Shown: positions 1 through 9,705, counted from the first letter of the stretch. The stretch is DNA of 64,000 nucleotides from Sandarakinorhabdus sp. AAP62 (GCF_000331225.1 NZ_ANFY01000003.1:186001-250000), one strand, 5' to 3'. A program made the numbers and translations. The notes: generated from the sequence alone by a model not told the origin.

Positions 1-2347
1 ACTGGGTGGCAGCGAGCAGGCCGAGGACGGCGGTGAGCACCAGCGCCAGCACGCGCCCCGCACCGCCAATCAGCGTGGCGAGGCCGTTGCCCAGCCGGCG
101 GTTGACCAGCATCAGCACCAGCAGGCCCGTGACAAGGGCGAGGAAGGCGGCGGAGCGGACAGCGGCTTCAGGCAGTCCGGCGTACCACAAGGCCAGTGAG
201 AAGCCGGCGACGAGGGCCAGCACGACGGCGCCTTCCAGCAGCGCGGCGGCCAGCTGGGCCGGGGCGAGCAGCGGCGCATCGGGTGCGCGCGGCGGGCGGG
301 TCATCGCGTCGGATTCGGCTTCCTCTGCTTCGAACGCCAGCGCGCTGACCGGATCGATGATCATTTCCAGCAAGGCGATATGGACCGGACCCAGCAGCAG
401 CGGCAGGCCAAACAGCAGAGGCAGCAGCGCCAGCCCGGCGATGGGGATGTGGACGGCGACGATGAAGCCCATCGCCTTTTTCAGATTGTCGTGGATGCGT
501 CGGCCCAGCCGCATGGCGGTGACGATGGCGCCGAAATCATCGTCGAGCAGCACGATGGCCGATGCTTCGCGCGCCACATCGGTGCCGCGGCCGCCCATGG
601 CGACGCCGATGTGCGCGGCCTTCAGCGCCGGCGCGTCGTTCACCCCGTCGCCGGTCATCGCCACCACCGCGCCGCCAGCTTTCAGCGCTTCGACGATGCG
701 CAGTTTCTGGCGCGGCTGGATGCGGGCGCAGACGCCGATGCCGGCCAGCCGGTGGCTGAGTGCGGCGTCGTCGAGCGTATCGAGTTCGGCGCCGGTGAGG
801 GTTGCCAGCGGCACGATGCCGGCCTGGGCGGCGATGGCGCGGGCGGTCTCGGGATAATCGCCGGTGATCATCATCACCCGCACGCCGGCCGCCCGGCAGG
901 CGCGCACGGCATCCGGCACATCGGTGCGCAAGGGATCGGCGATGCCCACCAGAGCGCGGAATTCCAGCGGCAGGTCGGCCAGTGCATCGGGCAGCGGGCC
1001 ATCGGGCGATGCACATTCGGCCAAGGCCAGCACGCGCAGGCCCTGCGCGGCCATCGCGCCGGCGGCAACCTCCATCCCGGCGAGCGCGGCGGCATCGAGC
1101 CGGCACAGCCGCGCCACGGCTTCGGGCGCGCCCTTGGCCGCAACCGTACCGCTGCCCCAGGCCTGCGCCATCACCGGCTGGCCGGGGGCGAGCGGGTAGA
1201 GGTGCAGCACCTCGCTGGTGGCCGCTGCCGCACCCAGATCGGCAGCGAGCGTGTGGAAGGCGATGTCCATCGGATCAGTGGCATGGGGCGGGCTGGCCAG
1301 CCGGCCCAGCGCGGCGAGATCGCGGTGTACGGCACGATCAGGCGCGGCGGCCTGTGGGTCATCGGGCCGCCACAGCGCCACCACCGCCATGCGGTTCTGG
1401 GTGAGCGTGCCGGTCTTGTCGCTGCACAGCACGGTGGCAGCGCCCAGCGATTCGATGGCGGCAGCGCGGCGCACCAGGACGCGCTGGCGAGACAGCCGCA
1501 TCGCCCCCATCGCCATGAACACGGTGAGCACCACCGGAAATTCCTCGGGCAGCATCGCCATGCCCAGCGCGATGCCGGCCAGCACCGCCTGCAGCCAGCC
1601 ACCGCGCAGCAAGCCATGGAGCAGCACCGCCGCCAAGCTGGCCACCAGCCCAAACGCGGCAAACCACAGCACCAGCCGGCGTGTTTGCAGCGTCAGGCGC
1701 GGGACTTCAGCATCAACCGTGGCCAGCATGATGCCGATCTGGCCCATGTGGGTGGCAGCGCCGGTGGCCGTGACCTGCGCCAACCCGGCGCCGCGCACCA
1801 CCAACGTGCCGGCGTGCAGGTGCGGCAGGCCATCACCGCCCGGCGCTGCGGGCGGCGGCGCGACATCAACAGCCAGCTTGCCGACCGGCAGCGATTCGCC
1901 GGTGAGCAGCGATTCATCGACAAGCAGGCCATCGCCCTGCAGCAGCCAGCCATCAGCGGGCACCCGATCGCCCTCGCCCAGCACCAGCACGTCGCCCACC
2001 ACCACGTCTCGCCCGGCGACGCGCTGGCGCTGGCCGTCGCGGATCACCAGCGCGCGCGGCGAGGCCAGATCGCGCAGGGCAGCCAGCGCGCGTTCGGTGC
2101 GCTGTTCCTGCACCACCGTGATCAGGATCGACAGCCCGGCAAAGCCGACGAGCACCAGTGCATCGGTGCGCTCGCCGAGCAGCAGATAGACGAGGCCGCC
2201 ACCCAGCAGCAGCGCCAACATGGGCTCCTTCAATACGTCATTGATGATGCGCGGCAGGCTACGCGTGCCAGGGCGCGGCAGATCATTGGGGCCATCGGCG
2301 GCCAGCCGCGCTGCTGCCTGGGCCGAGGTGAGGCCGGCCATAGCCAT
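1..2347 (-). CDS. Cation-transporting P-type ATPase (3' end beyond the window)
   Basis: Membrane ATPase that moves cations by forming an aspartyl-phosphate. One minus-strand frame stays open from an ATG at 2347 to the left edge, giving 782 codons. It carries the actuator motif TGES (residue about 149), a PEEFP motif in the ion-binding helix, the phosphorylation site DKTGTLT (Asp about 310) and the hinge TGDGVND (about 565), all in the same frame. Several hydrophobic helices follow. Known: this motif set defines P-type ATPases, and PEEFP resembles the PEGLP-type site of the P2 calcium/cation group rather than the CPC site of copper or zinc pumps. By comparison with the family, probably 50-80 C-terminal residues are missing. 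A second ATG at 2341 is also possible. The transported ion cannot be told from sequence alone. Confidence 0.93.
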   Translation of the reverse strand, partial: MAMAGLTSAQAAARLAADGPNDLPRPGTRSLPRIINDVLKEPMLALLLGGGLVYLLLGERTDALVLVGFAGLSILITVVQEQRTERALAALRDLASPRALVIRDGQRQRVAGRDVVVGDVLVLGEGDRVPADGWLLQGDGLLVDESLLTGESLPVGKLAVDVAPPPAAPGGDGLPHLHAGTLVVRGAGLAQVTATGAATHMGQIGIMLATVDAEVPRLTLQTRRLVLWFAAFGLVASLAAVLLHGLLRGGWLQAVLAGIALGMAMLPEEFPVVLTVFMAMGAMRLSRQRVLVRRAAAIESLGAATVLCSDKTGTLTQNRMAVVALWRPDDPQAAAPDRAVHRDLAALGRLASPPHATDPMDIAFHTLAADLGAAAATSEVLHLYPLAPGQPVMAQAWGSGTVAAKGAPEAVARLCRLDAAALAGMEVAAGAMAAQGLRVLALAECASPDGPLPDALADLPLEFRALVGIADPLRTDVPDAVRACRAAGVRVMMITGDYPETARAIAAQAGIVPLATLTGAELDTLDDAALSHRLAGIGVCARIQPRQKLRIVEALKAGGAVVAMTGDGVNDAPALKAAHIGVAMGGRGTDVAREASAIVLLDDDFGAIVTAMRLGRRIHDNLKKAMGFIVAVHIPIAGLALLPLLFGLPLLLGPVHIALLEMIIDPVSALAFEAEEAESDAMTRPPRAPDAPLLAPAQLAAALLEGAVVLALVAGFSLALWYAGLPEAAVRSAAFLALVTGLLVLMLVNRRLGNGLATLIGGAGRVLALVLTAVLGLLAATQ

Positions 2348-2565
2348 CAGATCAGGCCGCAGGAGCAAATCCTGACCATGTGCGCGCCGCTCATCCCTTG
2401 CATCTTGTGGGCAGCATGCATCAGCCGCGCCAGCGGGCCAATGCCGGGCTTCTACGGACAAGGGGCATCCGCAATTCCCCCGGCTTGCGGCGGCCGAGGG
2501 GAGGCCCGACACTTGCAGCACGCAAGGGTGCGCCCGCTGCTGTTGACGGATGGAGGGACAAGCCC

Positions 2566-4134
2566 ATGGCGATGACAATCTGCTTCCACGGCGCGGCGCG
2601 CACCGTCACCGGCTCCTGCCTGGAAGTGGAAGTGGGCGACAAGCGCATCCTGCTGGATTGCGGCCTGTTCCAGGGCACCCGCAGTGTGGAGGCGCTGAAC
2701 CATGAACCGCTGGCCTTTGATCCGGCCCGGATCGATGCTGTCGTGCTCAGCCACGCCCATATCGATCATTGCGGCCTGCTGCCGAAACTGGCGGCGCAGG
2801 GCTATGCCGGGCCGATCTGGTGCACGCCGGAAACGACTGATCTGCTGGAATATATGCTCGCCGATGCCGGCCGCATCCACGAATATGAAGCCGAACGCCG
2901 CAACCGCCGGCGGGACCGCGCCGGCGATGAGCCGTTCGAGCCGCTTTATACCGAAGCCGATGCATTGCTAGCGTGGCGGCTGGCGCAGCCGGTGATGCTG
3001 GATGAATGGTTCGCGCCGGCCGACGGTTTTCGCGCCCGGCTGTGGAACGCCGGGCATATCCTGGGCGCGGCCTCCATCGAGGTGGAAGCCGGCGGGGTCC
3101 GTCTGATGTATTCGAGCGACATCGGGCCGGAGAACAAGGCCTTCCTGCCGCAACCCCAGGGCGGCGCTGGCTTCGACCATGTCATCTGCGAAGCGACCTA
3201 CGGCGATCGGGCCCGTGCCCGCGTCACCATGGAGGAACGCCGCGAACTGCTGGCGGCCGTGATCGCGGAGACCATGCAGCGCGGTGGCAATCTGATCATC
3301 CCGGCCTTTGCTCTGGAACGCACGCAGGAACTGCTGCTCGACATCGCCACGCTGTCGCGCAACGAGCGCATCGGGCCGGCGACGGTGTTTGTGGACAGTC
3401 CGTTGGCCAATCGCGCCACCGGCGTGTTCCGCAAATATGTGCGCAGCCTGCAGGATACCGCCGGGCGCGACGTGTTTGCCCACCCGTCGATCCACTATGT
3501 CCATGATGCCAGCGAATCGATGCGGCTGAACAGCATGTCGGGCGCGATCATCATCGCGGCTTCGGGCATGTGCGAGGCCGGGCGCATCCGCCACCATCTG
3601 CTGCACAATCTGTCGCGCCGGGAATCGACCATCCTGTTTGTCGGATTTCAGGCCGGTGGGTCGCTGGGCCGAGTGATTCAGGACGGTGCGCGGCGGGTGC
3701 GGATTTCCGGGCAGGAAGTGGCGGTGCGCGCCCAGATCCGCAGCATCGACAGCTATTCCGCCCATGCCGATCAGGGCGAACTGGTCGACTGGATGCGCGC
3801 GCGTGGGCCGATATCGGGCAGCCTGTTCCTTGATCACGGCGAGGAGGAAGCGGTGCTGACGCTGGGCAAGCTGGCGACGGCCGAGCGGCTGGCACCCAGC
3901 GTCATCCTGCCCGAAATCGGTGAGCGTTATGAACTGCAACCCGCCGCGCCGGCCAAGCGGCTGCAGACCGGGCGGCATGATCTGGCCCGGGTGATGGCCC
4001 GCGACTGGCAGAATGATTATGCCGAACTGGCCAGCAGCCTGAAACAGAAGCTGGGGCGCATCAGCGACCCGCAAGCCCGCCGCGAAGCCATCGCTGCCAT
4101 GCAGCGCGTGCTCGACAGCTACGGCAAGAACTGA
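2566..4134 (+). CDS. MBL-fold beta-CASP hydrolase (RNA-specificity-domain type)
   Basis: A 522-residue metallo-beta-lactamase-fold protein of the beta-CASP class, whose characterised members are RNA or DNA nucleases. The metal site HAHIDH is at residues 63-68. Further along are the GHILGA and SSDIG metal ligands, a central beta-CASP segment with ASGMCEAGRIRHH, and a C-terminal SAHADQ motif followed by DHGEEE. The ATG at 2566 is chosen because a clear GGAGGGA Shine-Dalgarno lies just upstream and homology begins at once; longer frames to the left are antisense to the ATPase. The end overlaps aroB (opposite strand) by 16 bases. The gene is divergent from the P-type ATPase. Family is certain; ribonuclease activity is inferred from the family and the substrate is unknown. 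Confidence 0.93.
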   Translation: MAMTICFHGAARTVTGSCLEVEVGDKRILLDCGLFQGTRSVEALNHEPLAFDPARIDAVVLSHAHIDHCGLLPKLAAQGYAGPIWCTPETTDLLEYMLADAGRIHEYEAERRNRRRDRAGDEPFEPLYTEADALLAWRLAQPVMLDEWFAPADGFRARLWNAGHILGAASIEVEAGGVRLMYSSDIGPENKAFLPQPQGGAGFDHVICEATYGDRARARVTMEERRELLAAVIAETMQRGGNLIIPAFALERTQELLLDIATLSRNERIGPATVFVDSPLANRATGVFRKYVRSLQDTAGRDVFAHPSIHYVHDASESMRLNSMSGAIIIAASGMCEAGRIRHHLLHNLSRRESTILFVGFQAGGSLGRVIQDGARRVRISGQEVAVRAQIRSIDSYSAHADQGELVDWMRARGPISGSLFLDHGEEEAVLTLGKLATAERLAPSVILPEIGERYELQPAAPAKRLQTGRHDLARVMARDWQNDYAELASSLKQKLGRISDPQARREAIAAMQRVLDSYGKN

Positions 4135-5222
4135 AGCTGTTCGGCGAGGAAGGTTTCCACCTCGGCCATTTCGACGTCGCGTGAAACGAAGCTCTGGCCA
4201 ATGCCGCGCGCCAGGATGAAGGCGAGGCGACCGGCGCTCATCTTCTTGTCGTGGGTCATGTGATCGACCAGCCGCGCCGCACTGCAATCGAGGTTCAGCG
4301 CAGCCGGTTCGATGGTGAAACCCAGGCCGGCGAGATGGCGGGCCACACGTTTGGCGTCATCTTCGGGGCAAAGGCCCAACCGGGCGGAAAGGCGGAAGGC
4401 CTGCACCATGCCAATCGCCACCGCCTCGCCGTGCAGCAGCCGGCTGGAGAAGCCGGTTTCGGCCTCGAAGGCATGGCCGAAGGTGTGGCCGAGGTTGAGC
4501 AGCGCGCGGATGTCGTCCGTCTCGCGCTCATCGGCGGCGACGACGGCGGCCTTGGCGCGACAACTGTGGGCGATGGCGTGGATCTGCGCGGATGCATCGC
4601 CGTCCAGCACGGCGGCGCCGTTCGCCTCGCACCAGGCAAAGAAATCGGCATCATTGATCAGACCGTATTTCACCACCTCGGCATAGCCCGCCATCACTTC
4701 GCGGCGCGGCAAGGTGGCGAGCACGTGCGGATCGATCAGCACGGCCACCGGCTGGTGGAAGGCGCCAACCAGATTCTTGCCGGCGCGGGCGTTGATCGCC
4801 GTCTTGCCGCCCACCGACGAATCGACCTGGGACAGAAGGGTGGTCGGCATCTGCACGAAACGGCAGCCGCGTTTCAGCATCGAACAGGCAAAGCCGACGA
4901 GGTCGCCGATCACGCCGCCGCCCAGCGCCACCACGGCATCGCTGCGCTCGACCCCCAGTTCCAGCAGCCGTTCGACGACCAGTTGCAGGTGCGCCCAGTC
5001 CTTGGTGGCTTCGCCCGGCGGCAGCACGATGGGTTCCAGCCGGATGCCGGGCAGGCCGGTGGCCAGCGTTTCCAGGTGCAGCCCCGCGACCGTCTCGTCG
5101 GTCACCACAACCAGGCGGCCGCTGCGCGCGAACGGTGACAGCACTGCTGCCGCCGCGCCCAACAGGCCGGGCGCGATATGAATGGGATAGGCACGCGCGC
5201 CCAGAGCGACATCGACGATCAT
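4119..5222 (-). CDS. aroB: 3-dehydroquinate synthase
   Basis: Second enzyme of the shikimate pathway: converts DAHP to 3-dehydroquinate using NAD+ and a divalent metal in the cytoplasm. The 367-residue length is normal. Visible signatures are the NAD-binding stretch ALGGGVIGDLVGF, the MPTTLLSQVDSSVGGKTAIN segment, the metal-site NLGHTFGHAFE motif and HGEAVAIGM. Its ATG overlaps the aroK stop by four bases, so the two are translationally coupled in an aroK-aroB operon. The 3' end runs convergently into the MBL-fold gene with a 16-base overlap, leaving no room for a separate terminator. Nothing abnormal is seen. Confidence 0.98.
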   Translation of the reverse strand: MIVDVALGARAYPIHIAPGLLGAAAAVLSPFARSGRLVVVTDETVAGLHLETLATGLPGIRLEPIVLPPGEATKDWAHLQLVVERLLELGVERSDAVVALGGGVIGDLVGFACSMLKRGCRFVQMPTTLLSQVDSSVGGKTAINARAGKNLVGAFHQPVAVLIDPHVLATLPRREVMAGYAEVVKYGLINDADFFAWCEANGAAVLDGDASAQIHAIAHSCRAKAAVVAADERETDDIRALLNLGHTFGHAFEAETGFSSRLLHGEAVAIGMVQAFRLSARLGLCPEDDAKRVARHLAGLGFTIEPAALNLDCSAARLVDHMTHDKKMSAGRLAFILARGIGQSFVSRDVEMAEVETFLAEQLQFLP

Positions 5223-5815
5223 CGGGCGGCCTCTTCGGCATTGGCGGCGGCGAGCGCGGAAACAATCGCCTCCACGGTTTCATGGTGTGGGCCGGGCTTG
5301 CTGCCAACGCGGATGCGGGCCTGCGCGTAAATCGGATTGCGGATGGCGGCGAGCGCGGTGAGCACTTCGCCCGGATCCTTGCCCTTCAGCAGCGGGCGGG
5401 TGCCGCGTCGGCGCACGCGATCGACCAGCGTGGCGATATCGGCGTCCAGCCACACACTCAGCGTGCGTTCCAGGATCAGCGCGCGGGTCTCGTCGTTCAT
5501 GAAGGCGCCGCCGCCGGTGGCGATCACCTTGGGGGTGCCGTCGATGAGTCGGGCGATCACCCGCCGTTCGCCATCGCGAAAATGCGCCTCGCCAAAGCGT
5601 TCGAACATTTCCGAAATGGTCATGCCCGCCGCTTCCTCGATTTCGGTATCGGCATCGACAAAGGGCAGGTTCAGCCGCGCGGCCAGCCGCTTGCCGATGC
5701 TCGATTTGCCGGAGCCCATCAGCCCGACCAGCGTGACCGGCCGCTGCGCCGCCAGGGCCAGGCGATCGGCTTCGCCCGAGGTTTTCGGATGGGGGATTTT
5801 CGGGTCGCCGTCCAT
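5219..5815 (-). CDS. aroK: Shikimate kinase
   Basis: Phosphorylates shikimate at the 3-hydroxyl with ATP; fifth step of the shikimate pathway, cytoplasmic. The 198-residue product has the P-loop GLMGSGKSS at about 31-39, the substrate-binding DADTEIEE segment, the FRDGE motif and ATGGGAF glycine loop, and the lid arginine region RGTRPLL. I chose the ATG at 5815, about 22 residues before the first beta strand; a longer frame reaches 5986 but would run through the divergent neighbour's start and signal peptide. First gene of the aroK-aroB operon. Only 25 bases separate its start from the divergent gene at 5841, so both promoters must overlap the opposing coding regions or this short gap. Confidence 0.97.
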   Translation of the reverse strand: MDGDPKIPHPKTSGEADRLALAAQRPVTLVGLMGSGKSSIGKRLAARLNLPFVDADTEIEEAAGMTISEMFERFGEAHFRDGERRVIARLIDGTPKVIATGGGAFMNDETRALILERTLSVWLDADIATLVDRVRRRGTRPLLKGKDPGEVLTALAAIRNPIYAQARIRVGSKPGPHHETVEAIVSALAAANAEEAAR

Positions 5816-5840
5816 TGCGCTGCCCGCTATACACCGGCGC

Positions 5841-7622
5841 ATGGGATCGGCAAGCAAACGCGCATTGATGACCGGCGCTGCCATGGCAGTGGCCGCGGGG
5901 CTGATCCTCGCCGCACCCGTGGTGGGCCAGGATGCCGGCCCCAACCGCGACGCGCCCAAATCGCTGTTGCCCCCCGGCTTTGACACGCCGGCCCCGGCCC
6001 CTGCCGCCGCGCCGGCGCCCCTGCTGCCCGGTGCGAATGCGCCGCCAGCCGAAACCGCAGCTGCGCCCGCCGCACCATCGCTGGTGCCGGATCAGGTGGG
6101 CGATGTGCCGCCACCCTATGTTGCCGCACCTGCGGCGCCGGCGCTGCCACCAGGCGCGCCGATCGGCATTCTCGATGCTGCCAATGGCGGTCTGCCGGCC
6201 GATGCCTTCAGCGGCAGCAACGGGCGTTTTCTGGCCGGGCTGGCCAATCGCATCAAGGGCCCCATCGCCTCGCGCTGGGCGGCCATCACCGTGGGCCGGG
6301 CGCTGGCCTCGCGGGTGCCGGGGCCGGCGGGCCTGGGTGACGGCGATTGGGTGGCGGCCCGGGCTGGCCTGCTGATGCGGATGGGGGCGATTGATCCGGC
6401 GCGGCGACTGATCGATGTGCTGCCCAGTGAACGTTATACCCCGGCGACTTACCAGGTGGCGGGAGAGGTATCGCTGGCCGCCGCTGATCTGGCCGGCCTG
6501 TGCCCGATTGCCGCCACTGGCCGGGCGCTTTCCGATGATGTGATGTGGGATCTGGCCTGGGGCATGTGCGCCGCCATGGACGGTGACGACATCACGGCGG
6601 CCGGCGTCATCGATTCGGTGCGCAACAAGCGCGGTGCGGTGCCGGCCTTTGATCTGCGGCTGGCGCAGCGCGTGGTGGTGCTGGCCGGCGGCGCCGGGCG
6701 GGCCGACGGCATCAACTGGGCGGAAGAAGAAGGGCTGAGCCCCTATCGCTATGGCGTGGCCAGTGCCGCCGGCGTGACAGTGCCCGCCGATCGGCTGGCC
6801 GCGCTGGGCCCGGCGCATCCGGGCTGGGTGGTGCGCAACGCCGGGATGCCGGCGGCAACGCGCCTTGCGTTGCTGCGGCAAGCTGCGGTGCTGGGCACGC
6901 TGTCGGCCGAGGAACTGGCCAGCGGTGTTGCGGCGCTCAGCCCCGCCGATGCCAGCGGCGGGTTCGCCGCCGACAGCCGGGCGGGCCGCCTGCGTGATGC
7001 TTTCACCGGCAGCGCGGCAGACCGGGCCGACGTGATTGCGGCCATTGTTCGCGACGATGGTGCCGATCACTATGGCGCGCTGCTGGAAGCCGCCACGGCG
7101 GCAGCGGCGCTGAAACCGGCGGCGGCCCTGGCCGATCAGTCCGATGTGATCATCGCGGCGCTGCTGGCCGCCGGCAATGCGGCGCGGGCACGGGCCTGGT
7201 GGCCGGTGGCGCAGCAAGCCGATGCCGATGTTCGTGCCCGCGCGCTGGCGCTGCTTGCCACGGGTGCGGGGGTGCCGATGGCTTCGGGCGATGTTGGCGA
7301 TTGGCGCAGCGCCGCCAAGGCCAGCCCACGCCGCGAGGCCATGCTGGTCGCGGCCTTGTCCGGACTGGGGCAGGCGCGGGGCGGCAGTTGGAACCGCGAC
7401 GGCATCAAGCCGGTCAGCAACCGCTGGACGGCGGCGCTGGCCAGTGCGGCGAAGCGGCGGGCGGTGGGCGAAGTGGCCCTGCTGGCGGCAACTGGCCTGC
7501 AAGGCGGCTGGGCCGATGTGCCGCCGGCCCATGTCCAGGCCATCATTGCCGCGCTTGTTGCCTGTGGGCAGATGGCGCCGGCGCGGCTGATCGCAGCCGA
7601 AGCGGTGACTCGCACCGCATGA
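5841..7622 (+). CDS. Secreted Ala/Pro-rich protein of unknown function
   Basis: A 593-residue protein I do not recognise. It starts at ATG 5841 with a short basic segment and a hydrophobic core ending near GQDAG, which looks like a cleavable signal peptide. Residues of roughly 30-110 are a low-complexity Pro/Ala linker. The rest is an alanine-rich region with repeated helical character, resembling a TPR-like or alpha-solenoid fold, though no clear TPR consensus is seen. Its TGA overlaps the xerD ATG by four bases, so the two are probably co-translated. It is divergent from aroK. Location suggests a periplasmic or envelope-associated scaffold protein; that is inference from the signal peptide and helical repeats only. 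Confidence 0.8.
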   Translation: MGSASKRALMTGAAMAVAAGLILAAPVVGQDAGPNRDAPKSLLPPGFDTPAPAPAAAPAPLLPGANAPPAETAAAPAAPSLVPDQVGDVPPPYVAAPAAPALPPGAPIGILDAANGGLPADAFSGSNGRFLAGLANRIKGPIASRWAAITVGRALASRVPGPAGLGDGDWVAARAGLLMRMGAIDPARRLIDVLPSERYTPATYQVAGEVSLAAADLAGLCPIAATGRALSDDVMWDLAWGMCAAMDGDDITAAGVIDSVRNKRGAVPAFDLRLAQRVVVLAGGAGRADGINWAEEEGLSPYRYGVASAAGVTVPADRLAALGPAHPGWVVRNAGMPAATRLALLRQAAVLGTLSAEELASGVAALSPADASGGFAADSRAGRLRDAFTGSAADRADVIAAIVRDDGADHYGALLEAATAAAALKPAAALADQSDVIIAALLAAGNAARARAWWPVAQQADADVRARALALLATGAGVPMASGDVGDWRSAAKASPRREAMLVAALSGLGQARGGSWNRDGIKPVSNRWTAALASAAKRRAVGEVALLAATGLQGGWADVPPAHVQAIIAALVACGQMAPARLIAAEAVTRTA

Positions 7623-8533
7623 TCACGGACCGCCAGGCCATTGCGCTGTTCCTCGACAGCCTGGCCAGCGAACGCGGAGCGGCAAGGAACACGCTGCTCG
7701 CCTATGGCCGCGATCTTGCCCAGGCCAGCGAATGGCTGGGCGGCGGCCTGGCAGCAGCAGATGCGGCCGCACTGGCCCGGCTGGCGCGGCATTGGGCACC
7801 GCTGGCCCGCGCCAGTGCCGCCCGCAAGGCCAGTGCGGTGCGGCAGTTTCTCAGCTTTCTGATGGCCGAACATCTGCGCCCCGATGATCCCGGCCGCGAT
7901 CTGGCGTTGCCGCAATCGGCGCGGCCGTTGCCGAAAACGCTGGCGGCCGGCGATGTGGAACGATTGTTTGCCACGCTGGCCGAAAAGCGCAGCGCCCGGC
8001 CTGACGATCCGTTGGTCCTGCGTTCGGCGGCGCTGCTGGAACTTCTCTATGGATCGGGCCTGCGCGCCAGCGAACTGGTGGCGCTGCCCCGCCATGCCTG
8101 CAAGGCCGGGCGCGGCCATATGGTGGTGCTGGGCAAGGGCGCCAAGGAACGGCTGGTGCCGATCAGCCGCCGCGCCGAAGCCGCCGTGCTGGCGTGGGAA
8201 GCGCATGTGCCCAAGGACGCCAAGTTCCTGTTTCCGGCCGGCCAGAATCGGAAGGATTTGGGCAAGGCGGGTTATCTCTCCCGCTTGCGACTGTGGCAGA
8301 TCATCAAGGCGCTGGCTGCTGATGCCGGCATCCCACCCGCCCGTATTTCGCCGCACGTGCTGCGCCACGCCTTTGCCACCCATCTGCTGGAAGGCGGCGC
8401 CGATCTGCGCATCGTGCAGACGCTGCTGGGCCATGCCGATATCGCGACAACGCAGATTTACACCCATGTCGCCTCGGCGGCGCTGGTGGAACTGGTCAAC
8501 ACCCGCCATCCGCTTGCCGATGGGTCAGATTGA
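7619..8533 (+). CDS. xerD: Tyrosine recombinase XerD
   Basis: Site-specific recombinase that, with XerC, resolves chromosome dimers at dif under FtsK control. The 304-residue product has the full tyrosine-recombinase catalytic set: Arg149 in SGLRASEL, Lys173 in GKGAKER, His246 and Arg249 in HVLRHAFATHLLEGG, His272 in LLGHADI, and the nucleophile Tyr281 in TQIYTH. An N-terminal SAM-like core-binding domain covers about residues 1-95. The ATG overlaps the upstream stop by four bases. I prefer XerD over XerC because of the family motif pattern and the aroK/aroB neighbourhood common for xerD in alphaproteobacteria; a XerC assignment is the main alternative. Length and context argue against an integron or phage integrase. 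Confidence 0.92.
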   Translation: MITDRQAIALFLDSLASERGAARNTLLAYGRDLAQASEWLGGGLAAADAAALARLARHWAPLARASAARKASAVRQFLSFLMAEHLRPDDPGRDLALPQSARPLPKTLAAGDVERLFATLAEKRSARPDDPLVLRSAALLELLYGSGLRASELVALPRHACKAGRGHMVVLGKGAKERLVPISRRAEAAVLAWEAHVPKDAKFLFPAGQNRKDLGKAGYLSRLRLWQIIKALAADAGIPPARISPHVLRHAFATHLLEGGADLRIVQTLLGHADIATTQIYTHVASAALVELVNTRHPLADGSD

Positions 8534-8573
8534 CAGGTGACTTTGCATGGTTCGCCCGGCTAGGCAGGCGGGC

Positions 8574-9677
8574 ATGAGCAACAATCCCCTCTTCCGCCCG
8601 TTCCCTCTCAAGGGCCTCACCCTCCCCAATCGCATCGTGATGGCACCGATGACGCGCAGCTTCTCGCCGGCGGGCCAGCCGGGCGCGAATGTCGCGGAAT
8701 ATTATCGCAAGCGCGCTGCCGGCGGGGTGGGCCTGATCATCACCGAAGGCACGGCGGTGGAGCGGGTGGGTGCGGCCAATGATCCCAACGTGCCGCATTT
8801 CTTTGGCTCGGCGCTCGATGGCTGGGGCCAGGTGGTGAAGGCGGTACACGGCGAGAGCGGGCTGATCGCGCCGCAATTGTGGCATGTCGGCGCGCTGCCC
8901 AACCGCCGCAGCCCCAAGGGCGAGGAAGCCGAAAGCCCGACCGGCCATTACATGCCCGGCAAGACCAATGGCCGCGCCATGACCGATGCAGACGTGGCCG
9001 ATGCCATCGCCGCCTTCGCCCGCGCCGCTGGCGACGCCATGCGCCTGGGTTTCGACGCGGTCGAACTGCACGGCGCGCATGGCTATCTGATCGATCAATT
9101 CTTCTGGGGCGCCACCAACACTCGCAGCGACCGTTGGGGCGGTGACACGCTGCCGCTGCGCGCGCGGTTCGCGGTGGAATTGCTGAAGGCGGTGCGCGCC
9201 GCCGTTGGCCCCGATTTCCCGGTGATCATCCGCCTGTCGCAGTGGAAGCAGCAGGATTTCGCCTTCCGCCTGGCGCCGACACCCGACGAGATGGCAGCCT
9301 GGCTGGGCCCGCTCGCCGATGCCGGCGCCGACGTGTTCCACTGTTCGCAGCGCCGCTTCTGGGAGCCGGAGTATCCGGAACTCGATGGCCCCGAAGGCCT
9401 GAATTTTGCCGGCTGGGCAAAGAAGCTGACCGGCAAGCCGACCATCACCGTGGGCAGCGTTGGCCTCACCGGCGAATTCGTCGCCGGCATGGGCGGCGAA
9501 TCATCGAAGCCGGCCAGCCTTGATGGCCTGCTCGCCCGGCTGGAGCGCGACGAGTTCGATCTGGTTGGCGTGGGCCGTGCGCTGATCGTCGATCCGGATT
9601 GGGCGCTGAAGGTGCGCGATGGCCGCCACGGCGAATTGACCGATTATACGACTGAATCGCTGATGACCTTGGTGTGA
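8574..9677 (+). CDS. Old yellow enzyme family NADH:flavin oxidoreductase
   Basis: FMN-dependent ene-reductase of the old yellow enzyme class, a TIM barrel that uses NAD(P)H to reduce activated carbon-carbon double bonds. The 367-residue product begins with NPLFRPFPLKG, followed by PNRIVMAPMTRSF, the QLWHVG substrate/FMN segment, and the family signature ELHGAHGYLIDQFF with the TRSDRWGG motif at about 160-190. VGVGRALIVDPDWA near the C-terminus is the phosphate-binding part. An upstream in-frame ATG at 8547 has a better-spaced AGGTGA and would add nine residues; I kept 8574 because family homology begins there. Natural substrate is not evident. It stands alone after xerD, 28 bases before the Nudix gene. 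Confidence 0.94.
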   Translation: MSNNPLFRPFPLKGLTLPNRIVMAPMTRSFSPAGQPGANVAEYYRKRAAGGVGLIITEGTAVERVGAANDPNVPHFFGSALDGWGQVVKAVHGESGLIAPQLWHVGALPNRRSPKGEEAESPTGHYMPGKTNGRAMTDADVADAIAAFARAAGDAMRLGFDAVELHGAHGYLIDQFFWGATNTRSDRWGGDTLPLRARFAVELLKAVRAAVGPDFPVIIRLSQWKQQDFAFRLAPTPDEMAAWLGPLADAGADVFHCSQRRFWEPEYPELDGPEGLNFAGWAKKLTGKPTITVGSVGLTGEFVAGMGGESSKPASLDGLLARLERDEFDLVGVGRALIVDPDWALKVRDGRHGELTDYTTESLMTLV

Positions 9678-9705
9678 GGCCACGGCTTGTGGCAGGAGAG
9701 GCCAC

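Noticed and set aside
380-2575. A 731-codon plus-strand frame over the P-type ATPase
   Set aside because: It is the complement of the ATPase gene, which carries all catalytic motifs in one minus-strand frame; the plus product is low-complexity His/Gln/Arg-rich.
7619-8533. Phage or integron integrase
   Set aside because: Length, motifs and the aroK neighbourhood fit a chromosomal Xer recombinase; there are no attachment sites or cassette genes nearby.
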